Notes: generated by a model from the letters alone, not told the origin. A stretch of 37,860 nt of DNA from Oceanobacillus luteolus (GCF_023715655.1 NZ_JAMBON010000033.1:1-37860); one strand, 5' to 3'. Numbered from the stretch's first letter, positions 18,852 through 27,533 are shown. Program-made: numbers and translations.

Positions 18852-18914
18852 AACTATTTATAGTTTAACATAAAATTACCCTTCTAGTAAACAGTGTAAC
18901 CACTATTTATCAGT
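18852..18914. promoter_or_regulatory. Two operator-like palindromes upstream of the HxlR gene
   Basis: AACTATTTATAGTT (18852-18865) is a palindrome with perfect 6-base arms. A related degenerate copy, CACTATTTATCAGTT, starts at 18901, about 48 bases away on the same face. They lie 57-120 bases upstream of the DUF24 regulator, where an autoregulatory operator is expected. The short symmetric ACTAT/ATAGT form resembles boxes of this family. The rest of 18915-19113 holds no gene. Confidence 0.5.
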
Positions 18915-19113
18915 TCTAAATGCCTCGGTTAAGTAAGTTTTTCTTCTTTTTAAAAAAGTAAATAGTTGGTGAATTCATCGTTTTGTGAAATAATAGGGCT
19001 TAGACGGTGTATCTTTCAGTAAAATTCCTATTCTGAATAGATGGAGGAGAGTACCCTGATTCACTAAAGTGTAATTTCGTATGATAGAAATTGATCCAAT
19101 TGGAGGTTAAAAG

Positions 19114-20358
19114 ATGGCGACAATACAATTACAAGAAAAATATGCAGAACTAGCTTTACGTACAGGTGTCAATTTACAAAAAGGCCAGGCCTTGATGATT
19201 AATGCTCCGCTTGAAGGTGCAGACTTCACAAAAATTATAGCAAGAAAAGCATATGAACTAGGTGCAAAAGACGTTCATATCAACTGGGTGGACGATGAGC
19301 TGACATTATTAAGATACCAGCACGCTCCAGATGAAGTGATCGGTTCCTTCCCGGAATGGCGGGTCAAACTTCATGATGAGTTTGCGGAAGATGGAGCGGC
19401 AATCCTTCATATTCGTTCGACCAACCCTGATTTATTAAAGGATATTGACCCTGCACGTGTTGCAATGGCTAACAAAGCTGCAGCAGAAGCAATGGTGAAT
19501 TTCCGCCAGTATACGATGAATGACCGAATTCCTTGGTCCATTATTTCTATTCCATCGAAGGATTGGGCACAAAAGATTTTCCCTGATAAATCGCCAGAAG
19601 ATGCAGTGGCGAGCTTATGGGAAGCTATCTTGAAAATTGTCCGTGTAGACCAAGAAGACCCAGTTGCGGCATGGAAAGAACATAATGCAACATTGAAGAC
19701 AGCTCGTGAAGTATTGAATGATAGAAACTATAAAAAATTAATATTAAAAGCGCCTGGAACCGACCTGGAATTGGAGCTTCCTGAGGGGCATATTTGGAAG
19801 GGCGGTTCAGCCTTTGCCGAAACTGGGGTAGAATTTAACCCGAACATTCCTACCGAAGAAGTATTCTCCTTGCCGCATAAGTACGGCGTAAATGGGACAG
19901 TATCAAGCACAAAACCACTTAATTATGGTGGCAGCTTAATCGACAACTTCCAGTTGACGTTCAAAGATGGCGCAGTAGTGGACTTTAAAGCAGAAGTCGG
20001 TGAAGAAGTGCTGAAACATTTACTTGATTCCGATGAAGGTGCCCGCCGTTTAGGAGAAATCGCGCTTGTTCCAGACGAGTCGCCAGTTTCCCAATCCGGC
20101 TTGATTTTCTATAACACGCTGTTTGATGAAAATGCTTCGGTGCACATCGCTCTTGGTAAAGCTTATCCAACCAACTTGGAAGGCGGATCCAGCATGTCAG
20201 AAGAAGAACTGGATAAACATGGTGTGAATGACAGCCTCATCCACGTGGACTTCATGATTGGATCTGACAAACTTGATATCGATGGTGTGAAGCAAGATGG
20301 TACGACAGAGCCTGTATTCCGTAATGGGACTTGGGCACTGAACATTAAAGGTGAATAA
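19114..20358 (+). CDS. ampS: M29-family aminopeptidase (AmpS/aminopeptidase T type)
   Basis: A 414-residue cytoplasmic metallo-aminopeptidase of clan MQ that removes N-terminal residues from peptides with a two-metal centre. The catalytic C-terminal half shows the usual ligands: Glu in NIPTEEVF, Glu in ALVPDESPVS, His and Tyr in SVHIALGKAYP, and His and Asp in LIHVDFMIGSDKLDIDG. The N-terminal half (about 1-190) is the Rossmann-like domain of the family. Length is normal. ATG 19114 follows TTGGAGGTTAAAAG. Its promoter may be TTGGTG-18-ATAATA near 18967. It stands alone between the DUF24 regulator (divergent) and a terminator. Confidence 0.92.
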   Translation: MATIQLQEKYAELALRTGVNLQKGQALMINAPLEGADFTKIIARKAYELGAKDVHINWVDDELTLLRYQHAPDEVIGSFPEWRVKLHDEFAEDGAAILHIRSTNPDLLKDIDPARVAMANKAAAEAMVNFRQYTMNDRIPWSIISIPSKDWAQKIFPDKSPEDAVASLWEAILKIVRVDQEDPVAAWKEHNATLKTAREVLNDRNYKKLILKAPGTDLELELPEGHIWKGGSAFAETGVEFNPNIPTEEVFSLPHKYGVNGTVSSTKPLNYGGSLIDNFQLTFKDGAVVDFKAEVGEEVLKHLLDSDEGARRLGEIALVPDESPVSQSGLIFYNTLFDENASVHIALGKAYPTNLEGGSSMSEEELDKHGVNDSLIHVDFMIGSDKLDIDGVKQDGTTEPVFRNGTWALNIKGE

Positions 20359-20365
20359 TAATTTA

Positions 20366-20402
20366 AAAATCCACAAGCTGTTATGCTTGTGGATTTTTTT
20401 CT
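20366..20402. terminator. Bidirectional terminator between ampS and the PH-domain gene
   Basis: AAAATCCACAAGC pairs with GCTTGTGGATTTT over 13 bases (loop TGTTAT). Runs of T follow on both strands. It ends ampS (plus) and the recQ-PH operon (minus). Confidence 0.92.
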
Positions 20403-20420
20403 TTTGGATAGGGTGTCATC

Positions 20421-20804
20421 CTAGTCGATGATATACTCATTAATCAAGTGGTAAGTGCGCAACAATAGTTCGTCCATATTTTTGTCCTTCATAAATTTCA
20501 GTTCAATGTTGATACCACCTGACAGGGTCAAATTGATTTCCGAATCAAGATCTAATCTGCCTGCCGTCTCGATGGAATAAGTTGAGATATTTTTATATGG
20601 AATAGAGTAATATTCCACTTTTTTCCCTGTCAATCCTTGCTTATCAGCAATCAGAATCCTTTTGTCTGTAAAGACGGCAATATCTCTTATCGTCTTCACG
20701 CAAAATACAACCTGTTCTTTGCCTGATAAAAATTTTTCCATCTTTTCATTAAGCGGAACTTCATGATAAAAAGTAAATACTTTTTTTGGTGTAAGATCAG
20801 TCAA
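20421..20804 (-). CDS. Bacterial PH-domain protein (bPH_1 type)
   Basis: A 127-residue protein that is essentially one bacterial pleckstrin-homology-like domain: strands such as VKTIRDIAVFTDKRILIAD, KKVEYYSIPYKNISTYSIE and SEINLTLSGGINIELKFM, then a C-terminal helix. No membrane segment or signal peptide. Members are small cytoplasmic proteins of unknown role. The start is TTG 20804, with GGAGG at 7 bases. It begins 15 bases after the recQ stop, so it is co-transcribed with recQ; a functional link is not evident. Confidence 0.8.
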   Translation of the reverse strand: MTDLTPKKVFTFYHEVPLNEKMEKFLSGKEQVVFCVKTIRDIAVFTDKRILIADKQGLTGKKVEYYSIPYKNISTYSIETAGRLDLDSEINLTLSGGINIELKFMKDKNMDELLLRTYHLINEYIID

Positions 20805-20819
20805 TTCAACCCCTCCAGT

Positions 20820-22967
20820 TTACATCATTCCATTTTTCACTAAAACGGCTTTGATCATTGTATAACTATAATCTTCTGGCAAAGCTTTCTTCAATGGCTT
20901 TAGTTTATCTTCATCCAACTCTTCTCGCATTGCGAGTACTTCCGCTTCTTCCTCGGCGTTGAAGAATAGATTCCAATTCATTTCATGTCCTTCTTTATAA
21001 GCTTTGAAAAGGTGATTCTCAATCGTCATCGCTGAAAAGTCACGAGCTTCAGCAATTTCCTTTATCGTTTTGCCTTCTTGGAAAAGCTTATAGCTTACAA
21101 GGTGGCTCGGCCCATCGTCTTCCGTTCTTTTCTTTCTTGCTACTGGTTTAGCGTTCCCAAAGATAGGTATTCGCTTCGGTACTTTTGGATTGCGTTCACG
21201 CCAGTCTTGTATCAATGCCAAGAAGTCTTCACCATATTGCTCGTATTTCACTTCACCGATTCCTTTGATGTCCAACATTTCTTCTTTCGTCTGTGGGAAG
21301 TAGCGGCTAAGCTCTTTCAATGTGGCATCAGAGAATAATACATAAGGCGGCACTTGTTTCTCATCGGCAATTTCCTTACGCAGTGCACGCAGCTCGGAGA
21401 AAAGATCTTCATGATAATCCGCATCTTCCGTCGTTGGAATAGGCGCCGTAAACATTTCCACTTTGCGCTCACCTTTTAAAACAGGTACGGAATGCTGATT
21501 CAACCTGATGATCGGAAAACGTCCTTCTTCAATGGCGAGTAAATTTTCGGCAATTAAAAAGTGGATCATCTCCGTTATTTCCTTTTCCGTATAACGGGAA
21601 AGCAGTCCATAGGTGGAAAGCTTTTGAAGTCCGAATTGGATAATCTTCTTATCTCTCGATCCTTTTAATACTTTTGCTGTCAGTGTCACACCGTAGCGTT
21701 CTTCCATCCGCTTCACGCATGACAGGATCATTTGTGCCTCTTCGGTTATATCCACCTTTTCCTGAAGTTCGGTACAATTACTGCAACGGTCACAGGTCGT
21801 CTTCGTAACCGTATCATCGAAGTACTCGAGAATATGATTTGCGAGACAACTATGGGTGTGACAGTAGTTGATCATGGCTTGCAGTTTACGGTATTCATTT
21901 TGTTTTGCTTGATCATCCATTTGCGATTGTTCAATTAAAAATTTCTGCAGCTGGATATCTTGCGGGGAGAACAGCAGTATACAATCACTTGGCTCACCAT
22001 CACGTCCGGCTCTTCCAGCTTCTTGATAGTAGGACTCAATGTTCATCGGCATCGCATAATGCAGAACGAAACGAACGTTTGATTTATCTATCCCCATCCC
22101 GAAGGCGTTTGTTGCAATCATGACATTCACTTCGTCGTGAAGGAAGGCGGCTTGAGCTTCTTTACGTTTCATTTCGGAAAGCCCGGCATGATACTTCGCA
22201 ACGGAAAAACCACGTGCTTTCACCAATTCATAGAGACTATCCGCCTGTTTCCTCGTAGCTGTATAAATAATTCCTGCTTCATCCCGATGTTCGGTCAAAA
22301 AGTTCCGGATATACGTCATTTTGTCTTTACCTTTAACAACGTGGAAAGAAAGGTTTTCCCTGGCAAAGCCGGTATTGACCGTATGTTGGTCATCGACTGC
22401 GAGTAAGGATTGGATATCTGCAATAACCTCTTCTGTTGCGGTCGCTGTCAACGCAATGAAAACAGGGATATTCCCGAATTCTTTCAGACGAGGAACAATC
22501 GAACGGTAACTTGGTCTGAAATCATGTCCCCATTGGGAAATACAATGTGCCTCATCAAAGGCGACGAGGGAGATATTGATCCGCTTCATCAAGTTCGTAA
22601 AACGGAAAGATTCGAACCGCTCTGGCGCAACATAGACAAATTTATAGCGCCCACTAGCAATCTCCTGCATCCGCAAGTCTTGTTCTTCATTGGATAGGGA
22701 ACTATTTACAAAAGTCGCAGGAATTCCAAGGGACTGAAGCCCATCCACTTGATCCTTCATTAAGGAGATGAGAGGAGAGATGATAATTGCAGTGCCTTGC
22801 ATGGATAATCCGGGGATTTGATAGATAAGAGATTTACCTCCACCCGTAGGCATGACAGCGAGCGTGTTATGTAAGTTTAAAATATGCGAAATCGCTTCTT
22901 GCTGCCCAGGGCGAAATGCTTCATAACCAAAGTAACTTTTTAAAATGTTTTTTTCCTTTACTAGCAT
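20820..22967 (-). CDS. recQ: ATP-dependent DNA helicase RecQ
   Basis: A 715-residue 3'-5' DNA helicase for recombinational repair. Motif I is TGGGKS (41-46), motif II DEAH (138-141) followed by the aromatic-rich loop CISQWGHDFRPSY, motif VI lies around QEAGRAGRDGEPS. The RQC part has a Zn site of four Cys (CHTHSCLANHILEYF and CDRCSNC), then a winged helix. An HRDC domain occupies about 520-600 (LFSELRALRKEIADE). A further 100 residues resemble a C-terminal helix-turn-helix (HTH_40-like) module, KLFQEGKTIKEIAEARDFSAMTIENHL. This long form is common in Bacillales. Start ATG 22967 has AAGGAG at 8 bases. A PH-domain gene follows in the same operon. Confidence 0.95.
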   Translation of the reverse strand: MLVKEKNILKSYFGYEAFRPGQQEAISHILNLHNTLAVMPTGGGKSLIYQIPGLSMQGTAIIISPLISLMKDQVDGLQSLGIPATFVNSSLSNEEQDLRMQEIASGRYKFVYVAPERFESFRFTNLMKRINISLVAFDEAHCISQWGHDFRPSYRSIVPRLKEFGNIPVFIALTATATEEVIADIQSLLAVDDQHTVNTGFARENLSFHVVKGKDKMTYIRNFLTEHRDEAGIIYTATRKQADSLYELVKARGFSVAKYHAGLSEMKRKEAQAAFLHDEVNVMIATNAFGMGIDKSNVRFVLHYAMPMNIESYYQEAGRAGRDGEPSDCILLFSPQDIQLQKFLIEQSQMDDQAKQNEYRKLQAMINYCHTHSCLANHILEYFDDTVTKTTCDRCSNCTELQEKVDITEEAQMILSCVKRMEERYGVTLTAKVLKGSRDKKIIQFGLQKLSTYGLLSRYTEKEITEMIHFLIAENLLAIEEGRFPIIRLNQHSVPVLKGERKVEMFTAPIPTTEDADYHEDLFSELRALRKEIADEKQVPPYVLFSDATLKELSRYFPQTKEEMLDIKGIGEVKYEQYGEDFLALIQDWRERNPKVPKRIPIFGNAKPVARKKRTEDDGPSHLVSYKLFQEGKTIKEIAEARDFSAMTIENHLFKAYKEGHEMNWNLFFNAEEEAEVLAMREELDEDKLKPLKKALPEDYSYTMIKAVLVKNGMM

Positions 22968-23026
22968 CCTTTACGCTCCTTCCATTATGAATAATCCTAC
23001 CATATTTTTGATAGGTTGTAACGATA

Positions 23027-23056
23027 GAAAAAGAGTGAAGCATTTGCCTCACTCTT
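23027..23056 (-). terminator. Intrinsic terminator after the coiled-coil gene
   Basis: On the minus strand AAGAGTGAGGC pairs with CTTCACTCTT (one bulged base, short loop), followed by TTTC. It overlaps the stop codon at 23049-23051 and lies 60 bases before recQ. Confidence 0.75.
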
Positions 23057-23234
23057 CGCCCAGTTCCTCAAGCTGTTTCCGTACTTCCGCAATCTCTCCT
23101 TCTAATCGGATCAATTGCTCTTCTGCTGAAGAAACCCTGCCTTTAACATATTCCAATTTATCCATATCACCTTGAATTCGAACATAATCCGATTTCAACT
23201 CATCTAATTTAGCCAAAAGTTTATCACGGTTCAT
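23049..23234 (-). CDS. Small coiled-coil protein, function unknown
   Basis: A 61-residue, highly charged protein with heptad spacing of Leu/Val/Ile over almost its full length (KLLAKLDELKSDYVRIQGD, EEQLIRLEGEIAEVRKQLEEL), so probably a coiled-coil dimer. No Cys, no membrane segment. Start ATG 23234 has GGGGGAGAAAGTGA upstream, and a terminator follows, so it is a real independent gene. I do not recognise the family. Its 5' flank is the family-2 tandem array (23345-23700). Confidence 0.7.
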   Translation of the reverse strand: MNRDKLLAKLDELKSDYVRIQGDMDKLEYVKGRVSSAEEQLIRLEGEIAEVRKQLEELGEE

Positions 23235-23344
23235 TCACTTTCTCCCCCTTTTAAAAGCCCTACCAACTATTGTAATACGGAACTCGCTTAATTCCTAGGG
23301 AAAAAGGTTAGCCTTTTGAATGGCGGTTTAGAGTGTGGCGCTGA

Positions 23345-23692
23345 AGTTATTTTCCCGTATGGGGTGAAAGTAAATTGTATCGGGAAAATAACTGTTGTTT
23401 ACTTTCCCGGATGGGCTGGAAATAAATCACTTCGGGAAAATAACTGTTGTTTACTTTCCCGGATGGGCTGGAAATAAATCACTTCGGGAAGATAACTGTT
23501 GTTTACTTTCCCGAATGGGCTGGAAATAAATCACTTCGGGAAGATAACTGTTGTTTATTTTCCCGAATGGGCTGGAAGTAATTCGCTTTGGGAGAATAAC
23601 AGGTGTTTACTTTCCCAAATGGGGTGAAAATAAATCACCATGGGAAAGCATCTGGTGCTTATTTTCCCATATGGGATGACAGTAAATCCATC
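23345..23692. repeat. Family-2 tandem array, 52-bp period, about seven units
   Basis: TTCCC landmarks start at 23352, 23404, 23456, 23508, 23560, 23612 and 23664: seven copies exactly 52 bases apart. The four central units are almost identical. In parts, a unit reads TTCCCGGATGGGCTGGAA, ATAAATCACTTCGGGAA, RATAACTGTTGTTTACT. TTCGGGAA and the next TTCCCGAA are perfect complements, so each unit can form an 8-bp hairpin with an 18-base loop. The sequence is unrelated to family 1, but the period is the same. A decayed copy occurs at 4981-5095. The array fills the space between the coiled-coil gene and the AI-2E permease gene. Confidence 0.92.
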
Positions 23693-23708
23693 AGGAAGAT
23701 ACGTGTCA

Positions 23709-24809
23709 TTAAAACAACGCATCTTCCTTATTTCTTTTAGAGTCCACATAAGTTTCATAGAAATGAACAATAATCGTCCGTACCACCGCGTAGAATGGAA
23801 CTGCGAAAAGGATTCCGAGAAAACCAGCAATGCTTCCCGCGGCAAGAATCACTGTAATGATCGTGAGCGGGTGAAGGTTCAGTGCTTGGCCCATCACATT
23901 TGGTGAGATTAAGTTACTTTCAATCTGCTGAGCGACGATCATAATAATCGATATCCATATCAGATTCCACGGATCTTGGATACCTCCAATAATAAGTGCT
24001 GGTGTAACAGCGATGAATGGTCCAAGGTAAGGAATGACATTCGTCACCATTCCAAATAACGCTAGAGCTAATGCATAATCTAGTCTGATAATAGAATATC
24101 CAATAAATAAAAGTATCCCGACAAAGAAGCTGACAATCAGCTGCCCTTGGATAAAGGCAGTCAGCACGTTATTTATTTTCATTAAAAGGCTGCGGATGTT
24201 GGCAGCTTTTTTTGGTTTGAAGAATTTGGTGATGAATGGTATTAATTTCTCACCATCTTTCAGCATGAAGAACAGGAAGAATGGGATTAACACCATTCCA
24301 GCTGCAATGCTGAGGACCTGTCCAATTAATCCGCCGAGAAAAGCAAAGATATAGTTGATGATCTCCTCAATATGTGAAGGGATATTATTCACAAAGTCGT
24401 TGATTGTTCCGACGACTTGATCGGGGATATAAACATAATTCGTTTCCCAATATTGTATGAACTCTTGGATTACCTTTACCATGGCGGGAATTCCGTTCAT
24501 GATATTTGTTGTTTGCTCACGTAGTATCGGCCAAATATAGATGATAAATAACGACGCGGCGATTAAGATGATAATGAAGACAAGAATGATCGCGATGATC
24601 CGATGAATTTTAAACCGTTCAAAAAAACGCATAAGCGGCCTAGTCAGATAGTAAAGGATACCTGCACCAATAATTGGAAATGCGACAGCTCCAATCAATT
24701 GGAAGACAGGGATAAATATAAAATTAGTGGCTGAGACTAATAAAATCAATAGAAATATAAGTATTAGCCCAATTAATATTTCAAAAAATCGTTTGTTTTT
24801 CAATTGCAT
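23709..24809 (-). CDS. AI-2E family permease
   Basis: A 366-residue integral membrane protein of the AI-2E (formerly UPF0118) family. An N-terminal pair of membrane segments (about residues 8-50), a third at about 65-90, an extracytoplasmic helical stretch (about 90-150) and a C-terminal block of four or five segments containing NVIPYLGPFIAVTPALIIGG, the family signature, and NLHPLTIITVILAAGSIAGFLGILFAVP. Members have been linked to autoinducer export or Na/H exchange; substrate cannot be decided here. ATG 24809 has GGAGAG upstream; an in-frame GTG 24827 is an extension without a site. A hairpin (23693-23728) around the stop may be a weak terminator. Divergent from pgcA. Confidence 0.88.
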   Translation of the reverse strand: MQLKNKRFFEILIGLILIFLLILLVSATNFIFIPVFQLIGAVAFPIIGAGILYYLTRPLMRFFERFKIHRIIAIILVFIIILIAASLFIIYIWPILREQTTNIMNGIPAMVKVIQEFIQYWETNYVYIPDQVVGTINDFVNNIPSHIEEIINYIFAFLGGLIGQVLSIAAGMVLIPFFLFFMLKDGEKLIPFITKFFKPKKAANIRSLLMKINNVLTAFIQGQLIVSFFVGILLFIGYSIIRLDYALALALFGMVTNVIPYLGPFIAVTPALIIGGIQDPWNLIWISIIMIVAQQIESNLISPNVMGQALNLHPLTIITVILAAGSIAGFLGILFAVPFYAVVRTIIVHFYETYVDSKRNKEDALF

Positions 24810-24954
24810 CTCTACTCTCCGTTCCACACAATCGATTGGTGGTTTTATTTTTATTATAATCGATTATAATAGTATATGCTGTTATTATTATTAACCGAAA
24901 ATGAAAAATTAATTCAAGTTTAATAGAATAAAAGATAATGTCATGATAGTATTT

Positions 24955-25125
24955 TTATATACATACGAATAGTGGAAGCGCTCATTCGAAGAAAATCCGG
25001 TCGTCGTGTTGAATTCTGGTCGACGGAGCCCCGCACTTCGCAAATCTGCACGGACAAACAGTCCATTCATAGAGCCTGATTTTGCCGAAGTTGGACGTGG
25101 CTTTTACTTATATACATACTAATAG
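24955..25125 (+). repeat. 18-bp direct repeats bracketing a structured GC-rich segment before pgcA
   Basis: TTATATACATACGAATAG (24955-24972) and TTATATACATACTAATAG (25108-25125) differ at one base and are 153 bases apart. The second copy leads directly into the pgcA ribosome site. The DNA between is richer in GC than its flanks. It can form CGTCG/CGACG (25002-25006, 25021-25025) and a nested element: AGCC (25027-25030)/GGCT (25099-25102), CACTTCG (25034-25040)/CGAAGTTG (25086-25093) and GGAC (25052-25055)/GTCC (25061-25064), then TTTTAC. It has no ORF. It may be a leader RNA or a small inserted element. Confidence 0.5.
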
Positions 25126-25135
25126 GGGGAACGAA

Positions 25136-26875
25136 ATGGCTAAAAATTGGGAAGCAGTATACGAGAAATGGCTTAATTTTGAAAACCTGGATGTCAGTCT
25201 GAAAGCTGATTTGGAGGCTATTAAGTCAGATCCGAAAAAACTGGAAGATGCGTTTTATCAAGAGCTGACATTCGGAACAGGTGGTATCCGTGGAGTACTT
25301 GGACCTGGAACAAACCGTATGAATATTTATACCGTACGTAAAGCGGTGAATGGCCTAGCCAAGCATTTGTTGGAACATGTAGTGAACGCAAAACAGCGTG
25401 GAGTGGCAATTGCTTACGATTCACGATATATGTCACAAGAATTTGCGATTGAAGCGGCCAAAGTTCTTGGTTCATACGGTATTCGTGCTTCTGTGTTTTC
25501 CTCACTACGGCCGACTCCAGTGCTTTCCTATGCGGTACGCTACTTGAGTGCAGCAGCTGGAATCATGATTACGGCCAGTCATAATCCGCCGGAGTACAAT
25601 GGGTTGAAGGTCTATAACGAAGAAGGTGGACAAATCCTTTTGGAGGAAGCAGAGCAAATTACTGCGGCCATTCAGGCAACAGGTGATGAACTGCTCGTTC
25701 CTGTGCGAGATCAAAAAGAGCTTGAAGATGAACAACTTCTTCGATGGATTGGTGAAGAAGTAGATCGTGCTTATCTCGAACATTTACAAGGCATAACAAA
25801 AATGGAACCGTCCGTACTTGAAGAAGAAAAAGATCTAAAGATTGTTTACACACCACTTCATGGAACAGGAACAAATCTTGTATCAAGAGGCTTTGCACAA
25901 TTGAATTTCCCTCACGTAACGCTTGTTGAAGAACAAACTGTAGCTGACCCGGAATTTTCAACGGTAGAATCACCGAACCCGGAAGAACATCAGGCATTCA
26001 AGCTTGCAATCGAATATGGGGAAAAAGTTGATGCCGATATTTTACTTGCGACAGACCCGGATGCAGACCGTCTTGGCGCTGCAGTGAAAAATAAAGATGG
26101 GGAATATGTCGTCCTTACTGGAAACCAACTCGGTTCCTTATTATTGGATTACATTCTTTCCCATAGTGATATGAACGTTTACCGCAATGCCCGAATGATC
26201 AAAACTGTAGTTACAACTGAGTTCGGCCGTGCAATTGCCGATTCTTATGGAGTAGAAACAATTGAAACGTTAACTGGTTTTAAATATATTGCAGAAAAAA
26301 TCGCCAACTTCCAATCAACAGGTGAAACTTTCATGTTCGGCTATGAAGAAAGCTATGGCTACCTCGCGAGTGGATTCACGCGTGATAAAGATGCTGTTCA
26401 AGCGTCCATGCTCGCAGCAGAAATGGCTTATTATTGGAAGAGTCAAGGGAAATCGGTACTTGATGCTTTAGAAACTTTATTTGAAAAACATGGATATTTC
26501 CTTGAAGGATTAACTTCTTTAAAACTTGAAGGAAAAGAAGGTTCGGAGCAAATTGCGTATATCATGGAAGAAATCCGTGAACGTCCAATGAAGGAAATTG
26601 CAGGCATGAAAGTGGTGACGGTCGAGAATTATGTCACCAGCGAACGTACGGATGTTGCAACAGGTGATGTTGAAATAATCAACTTACCAAAAGAAAACAT
26701 GATGAAATTTATCCTCGAGGATCAGGCTTGGGTTTGTTTCCGTCCATCCGGCACAGAACCCAAGATCAAATATTATTACGGTGTTTGCGGTAACAGCAAT
26801 GAAGATAGCGCAGAAAAATTACAATCAATCAAAGAGGCATTAGATGCAGTGATTGCCGGAATTTTAGAGAAATAA
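25136..26875 (+). CDS. pgcA: Phosphoglucomutase/phosphomannomutase (PgcA type)
   Basis: A 579-residue alpha-D-phosphohexomutase that interconverts glucose 6-phosphate and glucose 1-phosphate, feeding UDP-glucose, glucolipid and teichoic acid synthesis. The catalytic Ser is S148 in TASHNPPEYNGLKVY, the Mg loop is DPDADRLG, the sugar-binding loop is GYEESYGYL and the phosphate-binding loop is RPSGTEPK. The N-terminal FGTGGIRGVLGPGTNRMN is also typical. I chose ATG 25136 with GGGGGAACGAA upstream; the in-frame start at 25082 would translate the repeat-bordered leader. Length matches PgcA of Bacillus. It is monocistronic with a terminator. Confidence 0.95.
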   Translation: MAKNWEAVYEKWLNFENLDVSLKADLEAIKSDPKKLEDAFYQELTFGTGGIRGVLGPGTNRMNIYTVRKAVNGLAKHLLEHVVNAKQRGVAIAYDSRYMSQEFAIEAAKVLGSYGIRASVFSSLRPTPVLSYAVRYLSAAAGIMITASHNPPEYNGLKVYNEEGGQILLEEAEQITAAIQATGDELLVPVRDQKELEDEQLLRWIGEEVDRAYLEHLQGITKMEPSVLEEEKDLKIVYTPLHGTGTNLVSRGFAQLNFPHVTLVEEQTVADPEFSTVESPNPEEHQAFKLAIEYGEKVDADILLATDPDADRLGAAVKNKDGEYVVLTGNQLGSLLLDYILSHSDMNVYRNARMIKTVVTTEFGRAIADSYGVETIETLTGFKYIAEKIANFQSTGETFMFGYEESYGYLASGFTRDKDAVQASMLAAEMAYYWKSQGKSVLDALETLFEKHGYFLEGLTSLKLEGKEGSEQIAYIMEEIRERPMKEIAGMKVVTVENYVTSERTDVATGDVEIINLPKENMMKFILEDQAWVCFRPSGTEPKIKYYYGVCGNSNEDSAEKLQSIKEALDAVIAGILEK

Positions 26876-26894
26876 TATAGTGAGTTTTAGTCTC

Positions 26895-26936
26895 ATCCTT
26901 CATGTCTAGGTTTCCTTGGGCATGGAGGATTTTTTT
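26895..26936 (+). terminator. Intrinsic terminator after pgcA
   Basis: ATCCTTCATG (26895-26904) pairs with CATGGAGGAT (26921-26930, one G-T), followed by TTTTTT. Confidence 0.88.
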
Positions 26937-26944
26937 AATAAAGT

Positions 26945-27415
26945 TGTTCATGTTGAGAATGATAGAAAGCTGAATTTGCACAGTAACAGTGGTTGTCTTG
27001 TCGCGAGAGAGGGGATTTAAAGCTTATAATGAGCAATAGAAAGTTTCTCTTGTCACGAAAGATGGGAAACTAAACTCGAAATGTACGATAGAAGCGTACT
27101 CTTGTCATGAAAGACGGGAAAATAAGTTAGAAAAGTACAATAGAATATTCTCTTGTCATGAAAGACGGGAAACCAATCTAGAAACGTACCATAGAAGCGT
27201 TCTCTTGTCACGAAAGGCAGGAAACCAAGCCCGAAACGTACTATAGAGCGTCTCTCTTGTCACGAAAGACAGTAAACTAACTTCGAAACATACCATAGAA
27301 CACTGCTCTCGTCACAAAAGACGGAAAACCAAGCTGAAAACATACAATAGAAACTGTCTCATGTCACGAACATAAGTAATCAGTCTCCAAAAGCACAATA
27401 ACAATTCACAATGGC
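26945..27415 (+). repeat. Family-1 tandem array, 52-bp period, about nine units
   Basis: The landmark CTTGTCA (or one-base variants) starts at 26997, 27049, 27101, 27152, 27204, 27256, 27308 and 27360: seven intervals of 52 bases, one of 51. In parts, a unit reads GAAACGTACNATAGAAGCG, TTCTCTTGTCACGAAAGAC, GGGAAACCAAGCTC. The first and second parts match the minus strand of the array at 9784-10301, so the two loci carry the same family in opposite orientation. Copies here are more evenly diverged, with no clear 104-bp order. The array lies between the pgcA terminator and the promoter of the Mn riboswitch; 27416-27490 shows nothing else. Confidence 0.9.
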
Positions 27416-27490
27416 ATAAAACTATTTTATTTGGGAAAAGTATAATATCTATTAAACATGAAAATATTTTTCCTTGTATTGGTTAGGAAA

Positions 27491-27520
27491 TTGACATTTA
27501 GCCGAGAATAGTGTTAAATT
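27491..27520 (+). promoter_or_regulatory. Promoter of the Mn riboswitch-terC transcript
   Basis: TTGACA (27491-27496), 18-base spacer, TAAATT (27515-27520); start near 27527, just before the aptamer. A TATAAT at 27525-27530 could be an alternative -10 but lacks a -35. Confidence 0.65.
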
Positions 27521-27533
27521 AGCTTATAATATT

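Noticed and set aside
23555-23845. 96-residue ORF on the minus strand over the family-2 array
   Set aside because: Repeat-derived and overlapping the end of the AI-2E permease gene in another frame.
24970-24985. cre site at GTGGAAGCGCTCATTC before pgcA
   Set aside because: Three mismatches to the cre consensus, and pgcA is not a typical CcpA target.
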